Assembly (NCBI RefSeq): GCF_030532715.1
Contig: NZ_JAUNKO010000002.1
Coordinates: 62,001-126,000, forward strand
DNA: 64,000 bases
Direction: 5' to 3'
DNA from: Corynebacterium sp.
Lineage (GTDB): Bacteria; Actinomycetota; Actinomycetes; Mycobacteriales; Mycobacteriaceae
Position numbers and translations under genes: made by a program. Below, one piece after another: positions 8,863 through 18,291 of the stretch (the first letter of the stretch is position 1; every line of letters begins with the position of its first letter). The notes below the pieces were generated by a model. That model ran no database searches and was not told the DNA's origin. It was given only the letters and a program-made list of their open reading frames with translations.

Positions 8863-9525
8863 CTAAGCGGTGCCGAGAAGCTCCAGGCACCGTTCCACGC
8901 GCCGATCGGGCAGCGGCGTGCCGAGGACGGCGAGCGCGGCGTCGGCAAGCATGATGGAGGTTTCCGGCAGCACGCCTGTCTGCAAGGGTACGGGAACAGT
9001 CCCGTCGTTGGGGCGCATTTCTACCACGCTCTGAGCGATTACAAACGGCAGTTCGAGCCGCGGGTCGTCGTCACGCGTCAGGGCGGCGGCCAGCTCGCGG
9101 TACGTTTCCTTTAACGCGTGGCGCTGCTGGTGAAACTCGGCGAAATCGTCCGAAGTTGCTATCGGAAGTTGGTACAGCCGCCCCACATTCCAGCGCGTGG
9201 ACAGCAACAGGCGCGACTCGGCGGCCACCAACGCCCACAATTGCAGCGGCGCGTCCTCGTCGGAAGCCATCAGCCGCTCCGCAAGCTCCGCCGACGGCGC
9301 CACCGTGGAATTCAGCAACGTCAGAAAAATCTCCGTCTTGGACGGGAAATGGTAGTACAGCGACGCCTGCCGAATCCCCACCGCCTCAGCAATCTGGTGC
9401 GTGGAGGTGGTGGCGAAACCACGGGTGGTAAACAATTCCGCTGCGGCATCGAGAATTTCATCTCGCGCGGTATCACCGCGACGTCGCGGGCGTTGCTTCC
9501 GCGGACGACCAACTGCTCCAGCCAT
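8863..9525 (-). CDS. TetR/AcrR family transcriptional regulator
   Basis: This 220-residue protein has an N-terminal helix-turn-helix (about residues 18-65) with the typical TetR pattern STHQIAEAVGIRQASLYYHF followed by PSKTEIF. The basic N-terminus (RPRKQRPRRR) may contact DNA too. The ligand-binding C-terminal domain is not recognisable. It lies directly upstream of the Cys-rich/CoADR operon on the same strand and 54 bases after the DUF294-like gene, so it may control either. A CCCACC/GGTGGG hairpin just past its stop (about 8831-8844) separates it partially from the next genes. Confidence 0.88.
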   Translation of the reverse strand: MAGAVGRPRKQRPRRRGDTARDEILDAAAELFTTRGFATTSTHQIAEAVGIRQASLYYHFPSKTEIFLTLLNSTVAPSAELAERLMASDEDAPLQLWALVAAESRLLLSTRWNVGRLYQLPIATSDDFAEFHQQRHALKETYRELAAALTRDDDPRLELPFVIAQSVVEMRPNDGTVPVPLQTGVLPETSIMLADAALAVLGTPLPDRRVERCLELLGTA

Positions 9526-9579
9526 CGAGGCAGTACGCTCCCTTCCTACGCCAGCTTCACAGGCACTTGACGAAAGATC

Positions 9580-10518
9580 TTACGCTGCAACGTTATGCCG
9601 AGCAGCCACCGCCCGCGTTACATCCGCCACCGCGCGGCAGGACGCCCCAAACGTAGATCGCTGCAATGGTGGCATATCCTCCAACGTGCACACGCGCCCC
9701 CCAAGCCCAGACACCCAGCGTTGTAGCCGCAGTGCATGCCCCGCCCGCCACGCCTCCGCGAGCGAGGTTGTTTCTTCCCAGGACAGCACCCCTGCCCGCC
9801 GTGCGTGCTCCAGACGTTCGCGCGTGTGAGCGCCCTCGCACCCCGCTGCCAGCCCCGCCCATCGGGAAATGCGAATCAATGGATGCAGCAAATTCCGCGT
9901 CAGATCAATTTCCACCGTCCGGTCCGGCAAACCATCCGCGACACGTACCGCCGGGGGCCGTAATTGCAACGCCTGCCGCAGCAACGCATCCGCGGCCTTG
10001 CTTCTCGACGCCCCGTCTGCCCAGGCAGCTTCCACCACCGCGGCGCCAAACCAACCGCCCGTGTCGTACAACCAGCCCAGGGCGGCGCTATCCTCATGCA
10101 CGCACGCCTCCCGAATCCGATCCCGCCACTGCGCGGCCGTAAACGCCGGATACGGGGACGGTAACACCACGCACCCCACACCGCGCATCAGTTCGGTCAT
10201 CGGCATGGTGTCCGGGATGGTGTCCTCCGAATCCAGCAGCGTCAACCATGCCACCGGGGACGGCGGGAGGGCGTCATCACGCGCCGCCGCTCCCGTGAGC
10301 ATCAACTGCCCGCCAGGGGCGATGATATGCGCGGCGGGCGAACGCAGCGCTGAGCGGAGCAGCGTGGAATACCACGCCGCAATATCCGTCGCATCCGCCG
10401 CATGATCGGCAGCATTCCGTGCTAAATCCGCGGCCTCCGCTAACACCCCGCGCAACGTGGGCGCATCCTGACACAGCGGAGCCTGTTCGGCAAGCTCAAG
10501 CAAAGAAGAATGCAACAC
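9580..10518 (-). CDS. DUF294-type putative nucleotidyltransferase with degenerate catalytic motif
   Basis: The C-terminal half (EIDLTRNLLHPLIRISRWAG, then a helical stretch containing LEHARRAGVLS and AEAWRAGHALRLQRW) resembles the nucleotidyltransferase substrate-binding domain found with DUF294. These proteins are related to PII-uridylyltransferase-like enzymes. The preceding region should hold GSxxRxE...DxD but reads GAAARDDALPPSPVAW, so key Ser, Glu and the Asp pair are missing. No CBS or cyclic-nucleotide domain precedes it. I placed the start at GTG 10518 (312 residues) because TACATT lies six bases upstream on the minus strand, giving a leaderless start. The longest frame adds 36 residues across the rpmF terminator side. 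Confidence 0.6.
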   Translation of the reverse strand: MLHSSLLELAEQAPLCQDAPTLRGVLAEAADLARNAADHAADATDIAAWYSTLLRSALRSPAAHIIAPGGQLMLTGAAARDDALPPSPVAWLTLLDSEDTIPDTMPMTELMRGVGCVVLPSPYPAFTAAQWRDRIREACVHEDSAALGWLYDTGGWFGAAVVEAAWADGASRSKAADALLRQALQLRPPAVRVADGLPDRTVEIDLTRNLLHPLIRISRWAGLAAGCEGAHTRERLEHARRAGVLSWEETTSLAEAWRAGHALRLQRWVSGLGGRVCTLEDMPPLQRSTFGASCRAVADVTRAVAARHNVAA

Positions 10519-10629
10519 GAGCCTAATGTATCGCACAACAAGCCTCAGCCGAAACCGCGCCGGCACGGCTTGGTTGGTGGGGCGGCAGGGCGCCAATACC
10601 CGCGTGCAACGAGCCCAGACACACAAACG

Positions 10630-10665
10630 CGGCGCGGCACCGAAAAAGTATCCGGTGCCGCGCCG
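10630..10665 (-). terminator. Strong hairpin after rpmF
   Basis: GGCGCGGCACCG and CGGTGCCGCGCC form a perfect 12-base-pair stem with a ten-base A-rich/T-rich loop, directly after the rpmF stop. It should end the rpmE2-rpmF transcript and shield the downstream leaderless gene. Confidence 0.8.
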
Positions 10666-10677
10666 CGAAATCTGAAG

Positions 10678-10851
10678 TTAGAACTGCTCAACCTCAACGA
10701 GACCCAGCTGCGCGGCCTTGACCAAGCGGCGGGGGATCAGGTGGGTTTGGCCGTCAATCTTCACTTCCTGGAGGGCAACATTGTTGGCCTTCCACTGGGA
10801 ACGACGGGAGCGGGTGTTGGACCGAGACATACGGCGCTTCGGAACTGCCAT
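10678..10851 (-). CDS. rpmF: 50S ribosomal protein L32
   Basis: This 57-residue protein begins [20 protein letters not shown] and continues with the conserved [14 protein letters not shown] segment typical of L32. It has no cysteine, so it lacks the zinc-ribbon Cys motif present in some L32 proteins. It is 15 bases downstream of rpmE2, and AGGAGGG precedes the ATG at 10851. Confidence 0.95.
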   Translation of the reverse strand: MAVPKRRMSRSNTRSRRSQWKANNVALQEVKIDGQTHLIPRRLVKAAQLGLVEVEQF

Positions 10852-10866
10852 GTTCTAAATCCCTCC

Positions 10867-11133
10867 TTAAGCTTTCTTCGTGCGGCGAGTGCGGTTGCCG
10901 TAGCGGCGCTGGAACTTCTCAACACGGCCAGCGGTGTCCATGACACGCTGAGCGCCGGTCCAGAAGGGATGCGACTCGCTGGTGACATCAACGACGATCA
11001 GTGGGTACTCGTTGCCGTCCTCCCACTGCACGGTGCGATTGCTCTTCACGGTGGAACGGGTCAGGAACTTATGACCCGTGCCCGCATCCTGAAAGACCAC
11101 CGGGTGGTAGTCGGGGTGGATATCCTTCTTCAT
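10867..11133 (-). CDS. rpmE2: 50S ribosomal protein L31 type B (zinc-independent)
   Basis: The 88-residue product starts [20 protein letters not shown] and carries the type B insert ([19 protein letters not shown]). The CxxC of zinc-binding L31 is absent. ATG 11133 is preferred to the ATG two codons upstream (11139) because AAGGGATG would be too close to the latter. It is the first gene of the rpmE2-rpmF pair and diverges from the rpmB-rpmG-rpsN-rpsR operon. Confidence 0.94.
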   Translation of the reverse strand: MKKDIHPDYHPVVFQDAGTGHKFLTRSTVKSNRTVQWEDGNEYPLIVVDVTSESHPFWTGAQRVMDTAGRVEKFQRRYGNRTRRTKKA

Positions 11134-11804
11134 TCTCATCCCTTAGTTCAAGTACAAGTGCTTCTCGGCGTGCTGGGCGCTGTCGGTCGGGAAGCCCCTC
11201 CTGAAAACCGAAGGTGCCCGCAAGCCACGAAGCCACTTCGCAGAGGCAACGAGGACCAATCAAGACACGCCATGTGACTGTGCACCAGGCGCTGGCCTCA
11301 AGCACGCAGTCACGTACGCATCGCAGAATCCTACAACGTAGACCGCCGAAACTCGAAATCCCGCAGTAGTAACCTCGCCCTTTAGTGCGAAACCCGCAAT
11401 ACTTATAGGCGCTGAACGCGGCCTGTACGCATAGCGGGCGGCACGAAAACGAAGAAATAACCGCCTCCCGCAGGAGCGGCAACCTGGTCAACCTGAGAAA
11501 CTATCTTGGAACCAGGTGCGAATGCGCCTGAAGGGTGGATGTGTTCGACCGTTCCAGCGTAGTGGGAATACACCATGGAACGCAAAAGCTGTGCACTACA
11601 CGCCGGGTGAACTGTTGAGCGGGCGATTAGGTAAATCGCAGACAAGCAGGTAGGGTTGTCCCTTGCTGTTGTCGAAGTATTCGTTTTCGCCCCGTCAGCT
11701 GGCATGGCCGCGCCCCAAACACACCAATAAGGTGGGTGTTTACCATACGTTTGGTGCGGCTGCGGCCATCACATGATGTGGGCGGCTAGGAGAAAGAAAA
11801 GTCC
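11134..11804. other. 671-base divergent intergenic region between ribosomal protein operons
   Basis: This stretch must contain the promoters of both ribosomal operons. I searched for an AT-rich Zur-like palindrome, expected if the zinc-free paralogues were zinc-regulated, and found none that I would defend. Apart from one weak 57-codon frame on the minus strand, nothing coding is evident. Confidence 0.5.
11403..11576 (-). CDS. Possible small protein, unrecognised
   Basis: From ATG 11576 a 57-codon frame reads MVYSHYAGTVEHIHPSGAFA and ends in PPAMRTGRVQRL. Codons such as GTC GAA CAC ATC and CAG GTT GAC CAG look coding-like, but there is no ribosome binding site. The in-frame extension upstream looks non-coding. 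I do not recognise a family. It may be spurious. Confidence 0.2.
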   Translation of the reverse strand: MVYSHYAGTVEHIHPSGAFAPGSKIVSQVDQVAAPAGGGYFFVFVPPAMRTGRVQRL

Positions 11805-12041
11805 ATGTCGGCTATTTGCCAGGTCACGGGACGTAAGCCGGGTTTCGGCAAGTCCGTCTCGCACTCGCACCGACGCACCAACCGCCGTTGGAACCCCAAC
11901 GTGCAGCGTCGCAAGTTTTACCTGCCCTCTGAGGGCCGTACCATCACCCTGACCGTATCCACCAAAGGGCTGAAGGTTATTGACCGCGACGGGATTGAAT
12001 CCGTCGTCGCCAAGATCCGCGCACGTGGGGAGAAGATCTAA
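11805..12041 (+). CDS. rpmB: 50S ribosomal protein L28
   Basis: The 78-residue protein starts [20 protein letters not shown] and has the [14 protein letters not shown] core of L28. Only one cysteine (Cys5) remains, so the zinc-binding Cys set of the C-plus form is missing. It is first in the rpmB-rpmG-rpsN-rpsR operon; AGGAGAAAGAAAAGTCC precedes the ATG. Confidence 0.95.
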   Translation: MSAICQVTGRKPGFGKSVSHSHRRTNRRWNPNVQRRKFYLPSEGRTITLTVSTKGLKVIDRDGIESVVAKIRARGEKI

Positions 12042-12044
12042 CCG

Positions 12045-12209
12045 ATGGCACGTAATGACATTCGCCCAATTATCAAGCTGAAGTCTACGGCTGGCACTGG
12101 TTACACCTATGTCACCCGCAAGAACAAGCGCAACAACCCCGACCGTATGACCCTGCGGAAGTACGATCCGATCGCCCGCAAGCACGTCGAATTCCGCGAG
12201 GAGCGATAA
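12045..12209 (+). CDS. rpmG: 50S ribosomal protein L33 (zinc-independent)
   Basis: This 54-residue protein starts [20 protein letters not shown] and ends [11 protein letters not shown]. The CxxC pairs of zinc-binding L33 are absent. It starts three bases after the rpmB stop and ends three bases before rpsN, so the genes are translationally linked. Confidence 0.95.
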   Translation: MARNDIRPIIKLKSTAGTGYTYVTRKNKRNNPDRMTLRKYDPIARKHVEFREER

Positions 12210-12212
12210 TCC

Positions 12213-12518
12213 ATGGCTAAAAAGTCTAAGATCGCCAAGAACGAAAAGCGCAAGGAAATCGTCGCTCGCTACGCGGCGCGGCGCAACGAGCTCAAGGCAA
12301 TCATCAAGAACCCGAGGACCTCGGACGAGGACCGCCTCGACGCCCAGTTCGAACTGAACCGCCAGCCTCGTGACGCCTCGCCGGTTCGCGTCCGCAACCG
12401 CGACGCCGCCGATGGTCGCCCCCGCGGCTACCTGCGCAAGTTCGGTTTGTCTCGTGTTCGCGTCCGCGAAATGGCTCACCGCGGTGAGCTCCCGGGCGTA
12501 CGTAAGTCCAGCTGGTAA
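12213..12518 (+). CDS. rpsN: 30S ribosomal protein S14 (long, zinc-independent)
   Basis: The 101-residue product starts [20 protein letters not shown]. It includes [18 protein letters not shown] and ends [12 protein letters not shown], the standard C-terminus of the long S14 form. The short zinc-binding S14 has about 61 residues and CxxC motifs, which are absent here. Confidence 0.96.
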   Translation: MAKKSKIAKNEKRKEIVARYAARRNELKAIIKNPRTSDEDRLDAQFELNRQPRDASPVRVRNRDAADGRPRGYLRKFGLSRVRVREMAHRGELPGVRKSSW

Positions 12519-12530
12519 AAGGGAGTTGTA

Positions 12531-12779
12531 ATGAAGCGCACCAACATGAAAAAGGCGCGGATGGAGCAATCCCGCCGCCCCAAGAAAAACCCACTCAAGG
12601 CCGCAGGCATCGAGAAGGTGGACTACAAGGACGAGAAGACCCTCCGTCTGTTCATCTCCGACCGCGGTAAGATCCGTTCCCGTCGCGTCACTGGGCTCAC
12701 CCCCCAGCAGCAGCGCCAAGTAGCCGCCGCTGTGAAGAACGCACGCGAAATGGCTCTCCTGCCGTTCACCAGCCGGTAA
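12531..12779 (+). CDS. rpsR: 30S ribosomal protein S18
   Basis: The 82-residue protein contains the S18 core [20 protein letters not shown] and [19 protein letters not shown]. The N-terminal Cys residues of zinc-type S18 are missing. AAGGGAG precedes the ATG. It is the last gene of the operon and is followed by a terminator. Confidence 0.95.
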   Translation: MKRTNMKKARMEQSRRPKKNPLKAAGIEKVDYKDEKTLRLFISDRGKIRSRRVTGLTPQQQRQVAAAVKNAREMALLPFTSR

Positions 12780-12831
12780 CACGGGACTGGAACGCGAGCA
12801 CGCCTGCAAGCAGGCGGCGATAACAGCATAA

Positions 12832-12863
12832 AACGCTCGGCCATCATTGAGGCCGGGCGTTTT
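12832..12863 (+). terminator. Terminator after rpsR
   Basis: AACGCTCGGCC and GGCCGGGCGTT form an 11-position stem (one mismatch-tolerant G-T) around an eight-base loop, followed by TTTGTCG. A second small hairpin, CGCCTGC/GCAGGCG, lies just upstream at 12801-12816. Confidence 0.8.
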
Positions 12864-13231
12864 GTCGTTGCTAGGCAGAGGTAGACGGGGTCATGCGAGT
12901 AACCCAAACCTCCGCCGGTTTATTGTTGCCAAATGCCGCAGAAGCCGCACAGTTGACGCCCCGTTACTGCGGGCGCCAATGGCAAATTTGGGTTTTGCTT
13001 TTTCATTCGACGTATTTGCTTGGAATTTGAACCCTGAGAATGATGTGCTGATCTGTCATCAACTATGCACAATGTGTTTTATACACAATAATGGGGGAGT
13101 CTGAGAAAGAACATTTTGCGGCCTGATATCACCTGTGGGCTGGGCCTATATGTTCCTTAGGGGGTGCTTTCTTATGGTTTCTTCGGGTATACTTCAGCAC
13201 TTTGTGGGGAAACATGTGCAAAATAGTGGGT
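12864..13231 (+). promoter_or_regulatory. 368-base intergenic region with mprA promoter
   Basis: No gene is evident. TATACT at 13188-13193 is a good -10 element 38 bases before the response-regulator start. A TGTGT-N5-ACACA inverted repeat at about 13073-13087 could be an operator. The stretch around 13010-13200 is noticeably more AT-rich than the flanking genes. Confidence 0.5.
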
Positions 13232-13924
13232 ATGAAGATTCTTGTTGTAGACGACGAGCAAGCTGTTCGCGAATCGCTGCGGCGTTCGCTGAGCTTCAAT
13301 GGATATGATGTCACCCTCGCCGATGATGGCGCGGCGGCATTGGAAGCAATTGAACGTGATCAACCTGATTTGGTCATTCTGGACGTGATGATGCCCCGCA
13401 TGGACGGGCTCGAGGTGTGCCGCAGTCTCCGCTCCACTGGTGACGATCGCCCGATTTTGGTCCTGACTGCTCGTGATGGTGTGTCGGATCGTGTCGCCGG
13501 CTTGGATGCCGGTGCGGACGACTACCTGCCCAAGCCCTTCGCGCTTGAGGAGTTGCTTGCACGCGTTCGTTCACTGCTTCGTCGGGCAGCGGCGGAAGGC
13601 ATTGGCACCAACACCAGCACCGAGCTGGCCTTCGAGGATCTTCGTTTGAACCCCGATACGCGCGACGTCACTCGTGGTTCTCGCCCAATCAGCTTGACCC
13701 GCACCGAGTTCGCCCTGCTGGAGTTGCTCATGGCAAACCCGCGTCGCGTACTCAGCCGTTCGCATATTTTGGAAGAGGTTTGGGGGTATGATTTCCCAAC
13801 CTCCGGCAACGCCCTCGAGGTGTACATCGGCTACTTGCGCCGGAAGACGGAAGCGGAAGGTGAGCCCCGCTTGATCCACACTGTTCGCGGCGTTGGGTAT
13901 GTCCTTCGGGAGACCGCACCGTGA
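13232..13924 (+). CDS. mprA: Two-component response regulator, OmpR/MprA type
   Basis: The 230-residue regulator starts [20 protein letters not shown]. Its receiver domain (1-115) has the phospho-acceptor Asp in [14 protein letters not shown] and the conserved Lys in [17 protein letters not shown]. The C-terminal winged helix (about 130-228) shows [19 protein letters not shown] and [11 protein letters not shown]. Its start was set to ATG 13232 because the longer frame adds ten residues with no signal. The gene overlaps the kinase by four bases and is followed by an HtrA protease, the same arrangement as mycobacterial mprAB-pepD and C. glutamicum cgtR2S2-cg0998. A role in envelope stress is inferred from that context. 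Confidence 0.9.
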   Translation: MKILVVDDEQAVRESLRRSLSFNGYDVTLADDGAAALEAIERDQPDLVILDVMMPRMDGLEVCRSLRSTGDDRPILVLTARDGVSDRVAGLDAGADDYLPKPFALEELLARVRSLLRRAAAEGIGTNTSTELAFEDLRLNPDTRDVTRGSRPISLTRTEFALLELLMANPRRVLSRSHILEEVWGYDFPTSGNALEVYIGYLRRKTEAEGEPRLIHTVRGVGYVLRETAP

Positions 13925-15498
13925 TTCTCCGTATGCCGTCTTCCGGTGAGTTCACCAAGCCGGAAGACGGCTCGCAGACACCCGCTCATTTAGGCGGGTT
14001 GTCGTCATCTAGACGTCTTTCGCTTCGCTTTCGGCTTGCTTTAGTTACGGCACTGATGGTGGCGATTGCGGTTATCTCGGTGACGATTGTTGCCTTTTTC
14101 ACCGTGAGCTCTTCGCTGAGCAGATCCGTTGATCAAGGATTAGAGGGTAAGGCTAACTCGTTGCTGTACAACAGCTTCGACCCTAATTTTGTGATTAGCC
14201 CTGGCCCGGAATTAGCTTCGTTTAAGTCGTACAACCCTGATATTCGGGTGGCGTATTTCGCACCGGGTTCTCCGACTGGTGTTGGTGACCCCATTCAGAT
14301 TGTTGATGAAGTCGACGTGCTCACCGGTGCGAAAGAGATGACGGTGCGCACGAATGGTGTGGAACGCATTCTGGCTAAGAACAATGAAGCGGGCGCGACG
14401 GTCATTTTGGCGCAAGATTTGCAGAGCATGCACGAGTTGACCAGTTCACTTGGCGTTGCGCTCACCCTCATGGGTGCCGTCGGTGTGTTGGCGGCGCTCG
14501 GCACCGGTATTGGCGCGGCGTCGGCAGGCTTGCGGCCGGTGAATCGATTACAACATGCGGTGAATTACGTTGCGCGTACGGACGATCTGCGCCCCATCCC
14601 GGTGGAAGGTAACGATGAGTTAGCCCAACTCACCAGTAGTTTTAATGACATGCTTACGGCGCTGCAAGCGTCGCGTACGCGGCAAACGGAGCTGGTCGCG
14701 GACGCCGGGCACGAGTTGAAAACGCCGCTGACAAGTTTGCGGACCAACGTTGAGCTGTTGATGATGGTGAATTCGTCAAACGGTGCCTGCATTTCGGACT
14801 CGGATCGGCGCGACTTGGAGCGCGACGTGATCGCGCAAATTGACGAAATGTCCACGCTTATTGGTGACCTTGTGGACCTTGCCCGTGAGGACGGCCCGCA
14901 GCAAGTTGTGGAACCGCTTGATCTTGGGGAGTGTATGGAAACATCCCTGGAGCGTGTGAAACGCCGTCGCCCCGACGTCAGCTTTGAGATGAAAACGCTG
15001 CCGTGGACGATGTACGGCGACCCGTTTGCGCTTGGCCGGGCAACGCTGAACTTGATGGACAACGCGGCCAAGTGGTCGCCGCCCAACGGAGTGGTCCGCA
15101 TTGCCATGCGGCAGTTGACCGATAGTTCTGTGGAGCTCACATTTGCGGACTCTGGCCCAGGTATTCCAGTGGAGGATCGCGAGAAAGTATTCGAACGCTT
15201 TTACCGTTCTATCCAAGCGCGGTCGATGCCGGGTTCGGGCTTGGGCCTTGCGATTGTGAAGCAGGTGATCGTGCGGCACGCCGGTACGATTGTGGCGGAA
15301 GAATCCGACGACGGGGGCGCTTTGATGCGCGTGACGTTGCCTGGCGCCCGCGCGGACGGTGGCAGCGATGTCGCGGATGAGGGTGTCGGCGAGGAAGCGT
15401 CACAGCCGGAGGAGTCTTCGACCTCCCCCCGTGGGCACGGCAGCCGAAAAGACTTTTTCGCACAGTTGTGGGAAAAGCGGTCGCAGTCAAAACACTAA
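13921..15498 (+). CDS. mprB: Sensor histidine kinase, MprB type
   Basis: This 525-residue membrane kinase has a first transmembrane segment at about residues 38-62, an extracytoplasmic sensor region of about 120 residues and a second transmembrane segment near 175-197. A HAMP domain, a HisKA domain with phospho-acceptor His264 in [13 protein letters not shown], and an HATPase domain ([34 protein letters not shown]) follow. The C-terminal ~60 residues are acidic and probably disordered. The GTG start at 13921 overlaps the mprA stop as GTGA, which indicates translational coupling. Confidence 0.9.
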   Translation: MILRMPSSGEFTKPEDGSQTPAHLGGLSSSRRLSLRFRLALVTALMVAIAVISVTIVAFFTVSSSLSRSVDQGLEGKANSLLYNSFDPNFVISPGPELASFKSYNPDIRVAYFAPGSPTGVGDPIQIVDEVDVLTGAKEMTVRTNGVERILAKNNEAGATVILAQDLQSMHELTSSLGVALTLMGAVGVLAALGTGIGAASAGLRPVNRLQHAVNYVARTDDLRPIPVEGNDELAQLTSSFNDMLTALQASRTRQTELVADAGHELKTPLTSLRTNVELLMMVNSSNGACISDSDRRDLERDVIAQIDEMSTLIGDLVDLAREDGPQQVVEPLDLGECMETSLERVKRRRPDVSFEMKTLPWTMYGDPFALGRATLNLMDNAAKWSPPNGVVRIAMRQLTDSSVELTFADSGPGIPVEDREKVFERFYRSIQARSMPGSGLGLAIVKQVIVRHAGTIVAEESDDGGALMRVTLPGARADGGSDVADEGVGEEASQPEESSTSPRGHGSRKDFFAQLWEKRSQSKH

Positions 15499-15579
15499 TA
15501 TGGGGCTTTCGTAACCGCATTGGTGTTGGTAGCGTTGTCGTAGGCTTGTCGCAGCGCAGCCCCAGTTGAAAGGTTCATA

Positions 15580-17265
15580 ATGTCTGACGCGAACGAATCT
15601 CAATCCCAAAATAAAGATCCTCAGGAGCCCAAGTCACCGCACGCGCCTGAGCCAGCACAGGGAAGCGAAACCCCCGCAGATGACGGGGGTCAAGCTACCC
15701 CTGCCGGGGCGGAACCGCCCAAGCTGGAGGATCTTGGGACGGAAGATACCGTTTCCCTTGAGCGCCCAACGCCAGAACCCGAGCCAATGCCAGAATCCTC
15801 CGAACCTGAAACTTCGGAGTATGTGCCGGTATCTGACTGGACGGCGGCACCCGTTCGCCAGAACACGGAGCCGGTAGCGGACAGTGATTCGGCGGAGCCG
15901 CCGATTGCGCCGGGCATTCCGCCGAGCCCGTCGGTTCCGCCGCAGATGCCGCGTTCCGGTGCGCACTTGCCGCCGAGCGCGGCGCCGACGACGGCGTTTG
16001 TGCAGCAGGCGGCGCAGCCCCCGGCAAGTATTCCGGAAAACCCGTATTTGCGGCAGCGGCACCAAACGCAGGCCCCGCAGGAGGCGGAGGTCAGTGAACC
16101 ACCGGCGTTCCAATCGCCACTTTCGAACCAGCAGCCGGGTAAGGTACCGCCGCAGATCGCCGGCGCGGTTTCGGAGGAGCCACACCCTGCACCTGAGCCG
16201 CCGGTGAAGCAGAAGCGCACGGTGGGCGTCGGCACGCTGGCAGCGCTCATGCTGGTCGCGGCCATCGGTGCTGGTGCTACGACTGGTGTGTTGTTGTCGT
16301 CGCGGCAGAACACGGTGACGCAGTCGATTAGCGCGCTCAACGACGCCCCGGCGCCGCGCAGTGGCTTGGACGAGCCCGGCAATGTGTCCGAGGTGGCAAA
16401 GAACGTATTGCCTACCGTGGTGTCCATTTATGTTGCGAACAACGCGGAGGGCGGCACAGGCTCAGGTTCGATTATTTCTTCGGACGGCTATGTGCTGACT
16501 AATAATCACGTGGTGCAGCTAGCCAAGGATGGCGGCACCATTGAGGTGCTGCTCAATGACGGCTCCATTTACGAAGCCGATGTTGTCGCCGGCGATGTGG
16601 AGACGGACGTTGCGGTGATCAAGATTCGGGACGTGCAGGACCTGCCCGTGATCACATTCGGCGATTCGGACGAAATTTTGGTTGGGGATTCGGTGCTGGC
16701 GGTGGGCGCCCCGCACGGGTTGACCGCCACCGTCACGTCCGGCATTGTGTCTGCGCTCAATCGCCCCGTCCGGCTTGGCGATAGTAACGGCGAAGTGTTT
16801 ATCGACGCCATTCAAACCGACGCCTCCATTAACCCCGGCAATTCCGGTGGCCCGCTTGTGAATATGCAAGGCCAGTTGGTGGGTGTGAATTCGATCATTT
16901 ACAGCGAGACGCAGGGTTCCGTGGGCCTTGGATTTGCCATCCCGGCGAACCAGGCGCGCCGCTACGCCGACCAGCTGATCAAGAACGGCAGCATTAATCA
17001 TCCCAAGATTGGTGTGCGGCTGGATCAGCGTTACCCGGGTCCGGGCGCGTTGATTGCCAAGGTGGAGCCTAATTCGCCTGCTGAGAAGGCCGGGATTAGC
17101 AGCGGCGACTTGATCGTCCAGGTGGGGGATCGTCGAATTGGCGAAACTGATGCAGTTATTGCAGCCATTCGCGCCCTAGATTTCGGAGAAACTGTCAAAC
17201 TTAAAGTAATGAACCCGGATTCAAAGGAAACACGGGACGTTGACGTCACGCTTCCTGAACAGTAG
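15580..17265 (+). CDS. Membrane-anchored HtrA/DegP-like serine protease with PDZ domain (PepD-like)
   Basis: The 561-residue protein has a long Pro/Glu/Ala-rich cytoplasmic N-terminus (1-210), one transmembrane helix at about 217-240, a trypsin-like protease domain and a C-terminal PDZ domain (about 465-555). The catalytic triad is His310 in TNNHVVQ, Asp343 in DVAVIKI and Ser422 in NPGNSGGPL. GAAAGG precedes the ATG. The location just after mprAB suggests it degrades misfolded exported proteins under control of that system, as mycobacterial PepD does. The disordered tail may sit at the cytoplasmic face and interact with partners; that is inference. Confidence 0.92.
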   Translation: MSDANESQSQNKDPQEPKSPHAPEPAQGSETPADDGGQATPAGAEPPKLEDLGTEDTVSLERPTPEPEPMPESSEPETSEYVPVSDWTAAPVRQNTEPVADSDSAEPPIAPGIPPSPSVPPQMPRSGAHLPPSAAPTTAFVQQAAQPPASIPENPYLRQRHQTQAPQEAEVSEPPAFQSPLSNQQPGKVPPQIAGAVSEEPHPAPEPPVKQKRTVGVGTLAALMLVAAIGAGATTGVLLSSRQNTVTQSISALNDAPAPRSGLDEPGNVSEVAKNVLPTVVSIYVANNAEGGTGSGSIISSDGYVLTNNHVVQLAKDGGTIEVLLNDGSIYEADVVAGDVETDVAVIKIRDVQDLPVITFGDSDEILVGDSVLAVGAPHGLTATVTSGIVSALNRPVRLGDSNGEVFIDAIQTDASINPGNSGGPLVNMQGQLVGVNSIIYSETQGSVGLGFAIPANQARRYADQLIKNGSINHPKIGVRLDQRYPGPGALIAKVEPNSPAEKAGISSGDLIVQVGDRRIGETDAVIAAIRALDFGETVKLKVMNPDSKETRDVDVTLPEQ

Positions 17266-17294
17266 TACCTCGAGTTACGGAAAGGGCACCAGCC

Positions 17295-17849
17295 ATGGAC
17301 CACGTGATTTCTTCCTTATCCGATCTCAACGATCCTGACCCCGAGGTGCTGCGGGCGGAGGAGGATGCCCAGTCGGCGCATTCTTTGCGGCGCGCGCTCG
17401 TCGTGCTCGTCGCCGATGATTTGTACACCAGCGGCGAGGACACCGACCGGCTCGTCACCGAACTCTTGCACGAAGACGGTTTTACTGTCGACGCCGTGGT
17501 GAACGTGGAGTCAACTCGCATTGATATTCGCCAAGCCATCGAAACAGCGGTGGTGGGTGGCGCCGACCTTGTGATCACCGTCGGCGGAGTGGGCGTTGGC
17601 CCGCGCGATAAGGCTCCGGACGCTACGAGGTCCGTGCTGGATATGATCCTGCCGGGCGTGGCGCAGGCGCTGCGCTCTTCCGGGCTTGCCTGCGGAGCCG
17701 TCGACGCGTGCACCTCGCGCGGAATCGCAGGTGTGTCCGGATCCACCGTGATCGTGAATCTCGCGCCTTCTCGTGCGGCAATCCGCGACGGCATGGCTAC
17801 TCTGGGGCCGCTGGTGCATCACGTGATCGACCAGTTGCGCCGCGGTTAG
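17295..17849 (+). CDS. Molybdenum cofactor biosynthesis protein, MogA/MoaB family
   Basis: The 184-residue protein has the MoCF-binding fold: ALVVLVADDLYTSG, the pterin-binding loop ITVGGVGVGPRDKAPDATR and GSTVIVNLAPSRAA. Family members adenylylate molybdopterin before molybdate insertion. It follows the HtrA gene by 29 bases. The only other molybdopterin-type gene in the window is the gephyrin-like glp about 4 kb downstream, so a complete Moco pathway is not shown here. GAAAGGGCACC precedes the start. Confidence 0.85.
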   Translation: MDHVISSLSDLNDPDPEVLRAEEDAQSAHSLRRALVVLVADDLYTSGEDTDRLVTELLHEDGFTVDAVVNVESTRIDIRQAIETAVVGGADLVITVGGVGVGPRDKAPDATRSVLDMILPGVAQALRSSGLACGAVDACTSRGIAGVSGSTVIVNLAPSRAAIRDGMATLGPLVHHVIDQLRRG

Positions 17850-18291
17850 GTCACGGTGATGAGGGTGGGGCGCGGTGCTGGGAGGCAGCGGCGGCGGGCG
17901 CGGCGTGAATGCCAAACCCCGGGCGTTGATCGCAGCCCCGACCTGCCCTCCCGGTTTCTCCCCAGTGGGGAGCCGCGATTTTCGAATGCGGACCAAATTC
18001 CGGAGGAATATTGGCGCAATGAAATCCCGCCCCATTGGGGGACCTAAGCGTTACATGTGGCGGGGATAGCTAAGAAGACGATCAAGTATTACCCACAAAA
18101 AGGTGTAAGTATCGTGGGCAATGTAACGCGGTGCGGGGCGCGTCGTCGAAAAGCTTGTGCGCTGGGAAAAACGCGCTGAGCGCGCCGCGCACACGGCAAC
18201 GACCGGTGTGGCGATGTGGGGCAGGGGTAACGCAGATCTGATACGGTCGGAAACTGCTTGTAAGCAAATTGCAAACGTGTAAGGACGAACT
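17850..18291. other. 442-base intergenic region upstream of NlpC/P60-like gene
   Basis: No convincing gene is present. The sequence holds GTAACG at 18123-18128 and 18227-18232, and its reverse complement at 18049-18054. The 12-mer TCTGATACGGTC lies at 18237-18248, identical to one upstream of the paralogous gene near 30.6 kb. AAGGACG forms the ribosome binding site of the next gene. Confidence 0.5.

Noticed and set aside
11769..12809. 346-codon open frame antisense to the rpmB-rpsR operon
   Set aside because: It lies fully opposite four certain ribosomal protein genes and has no homology that I recognise.
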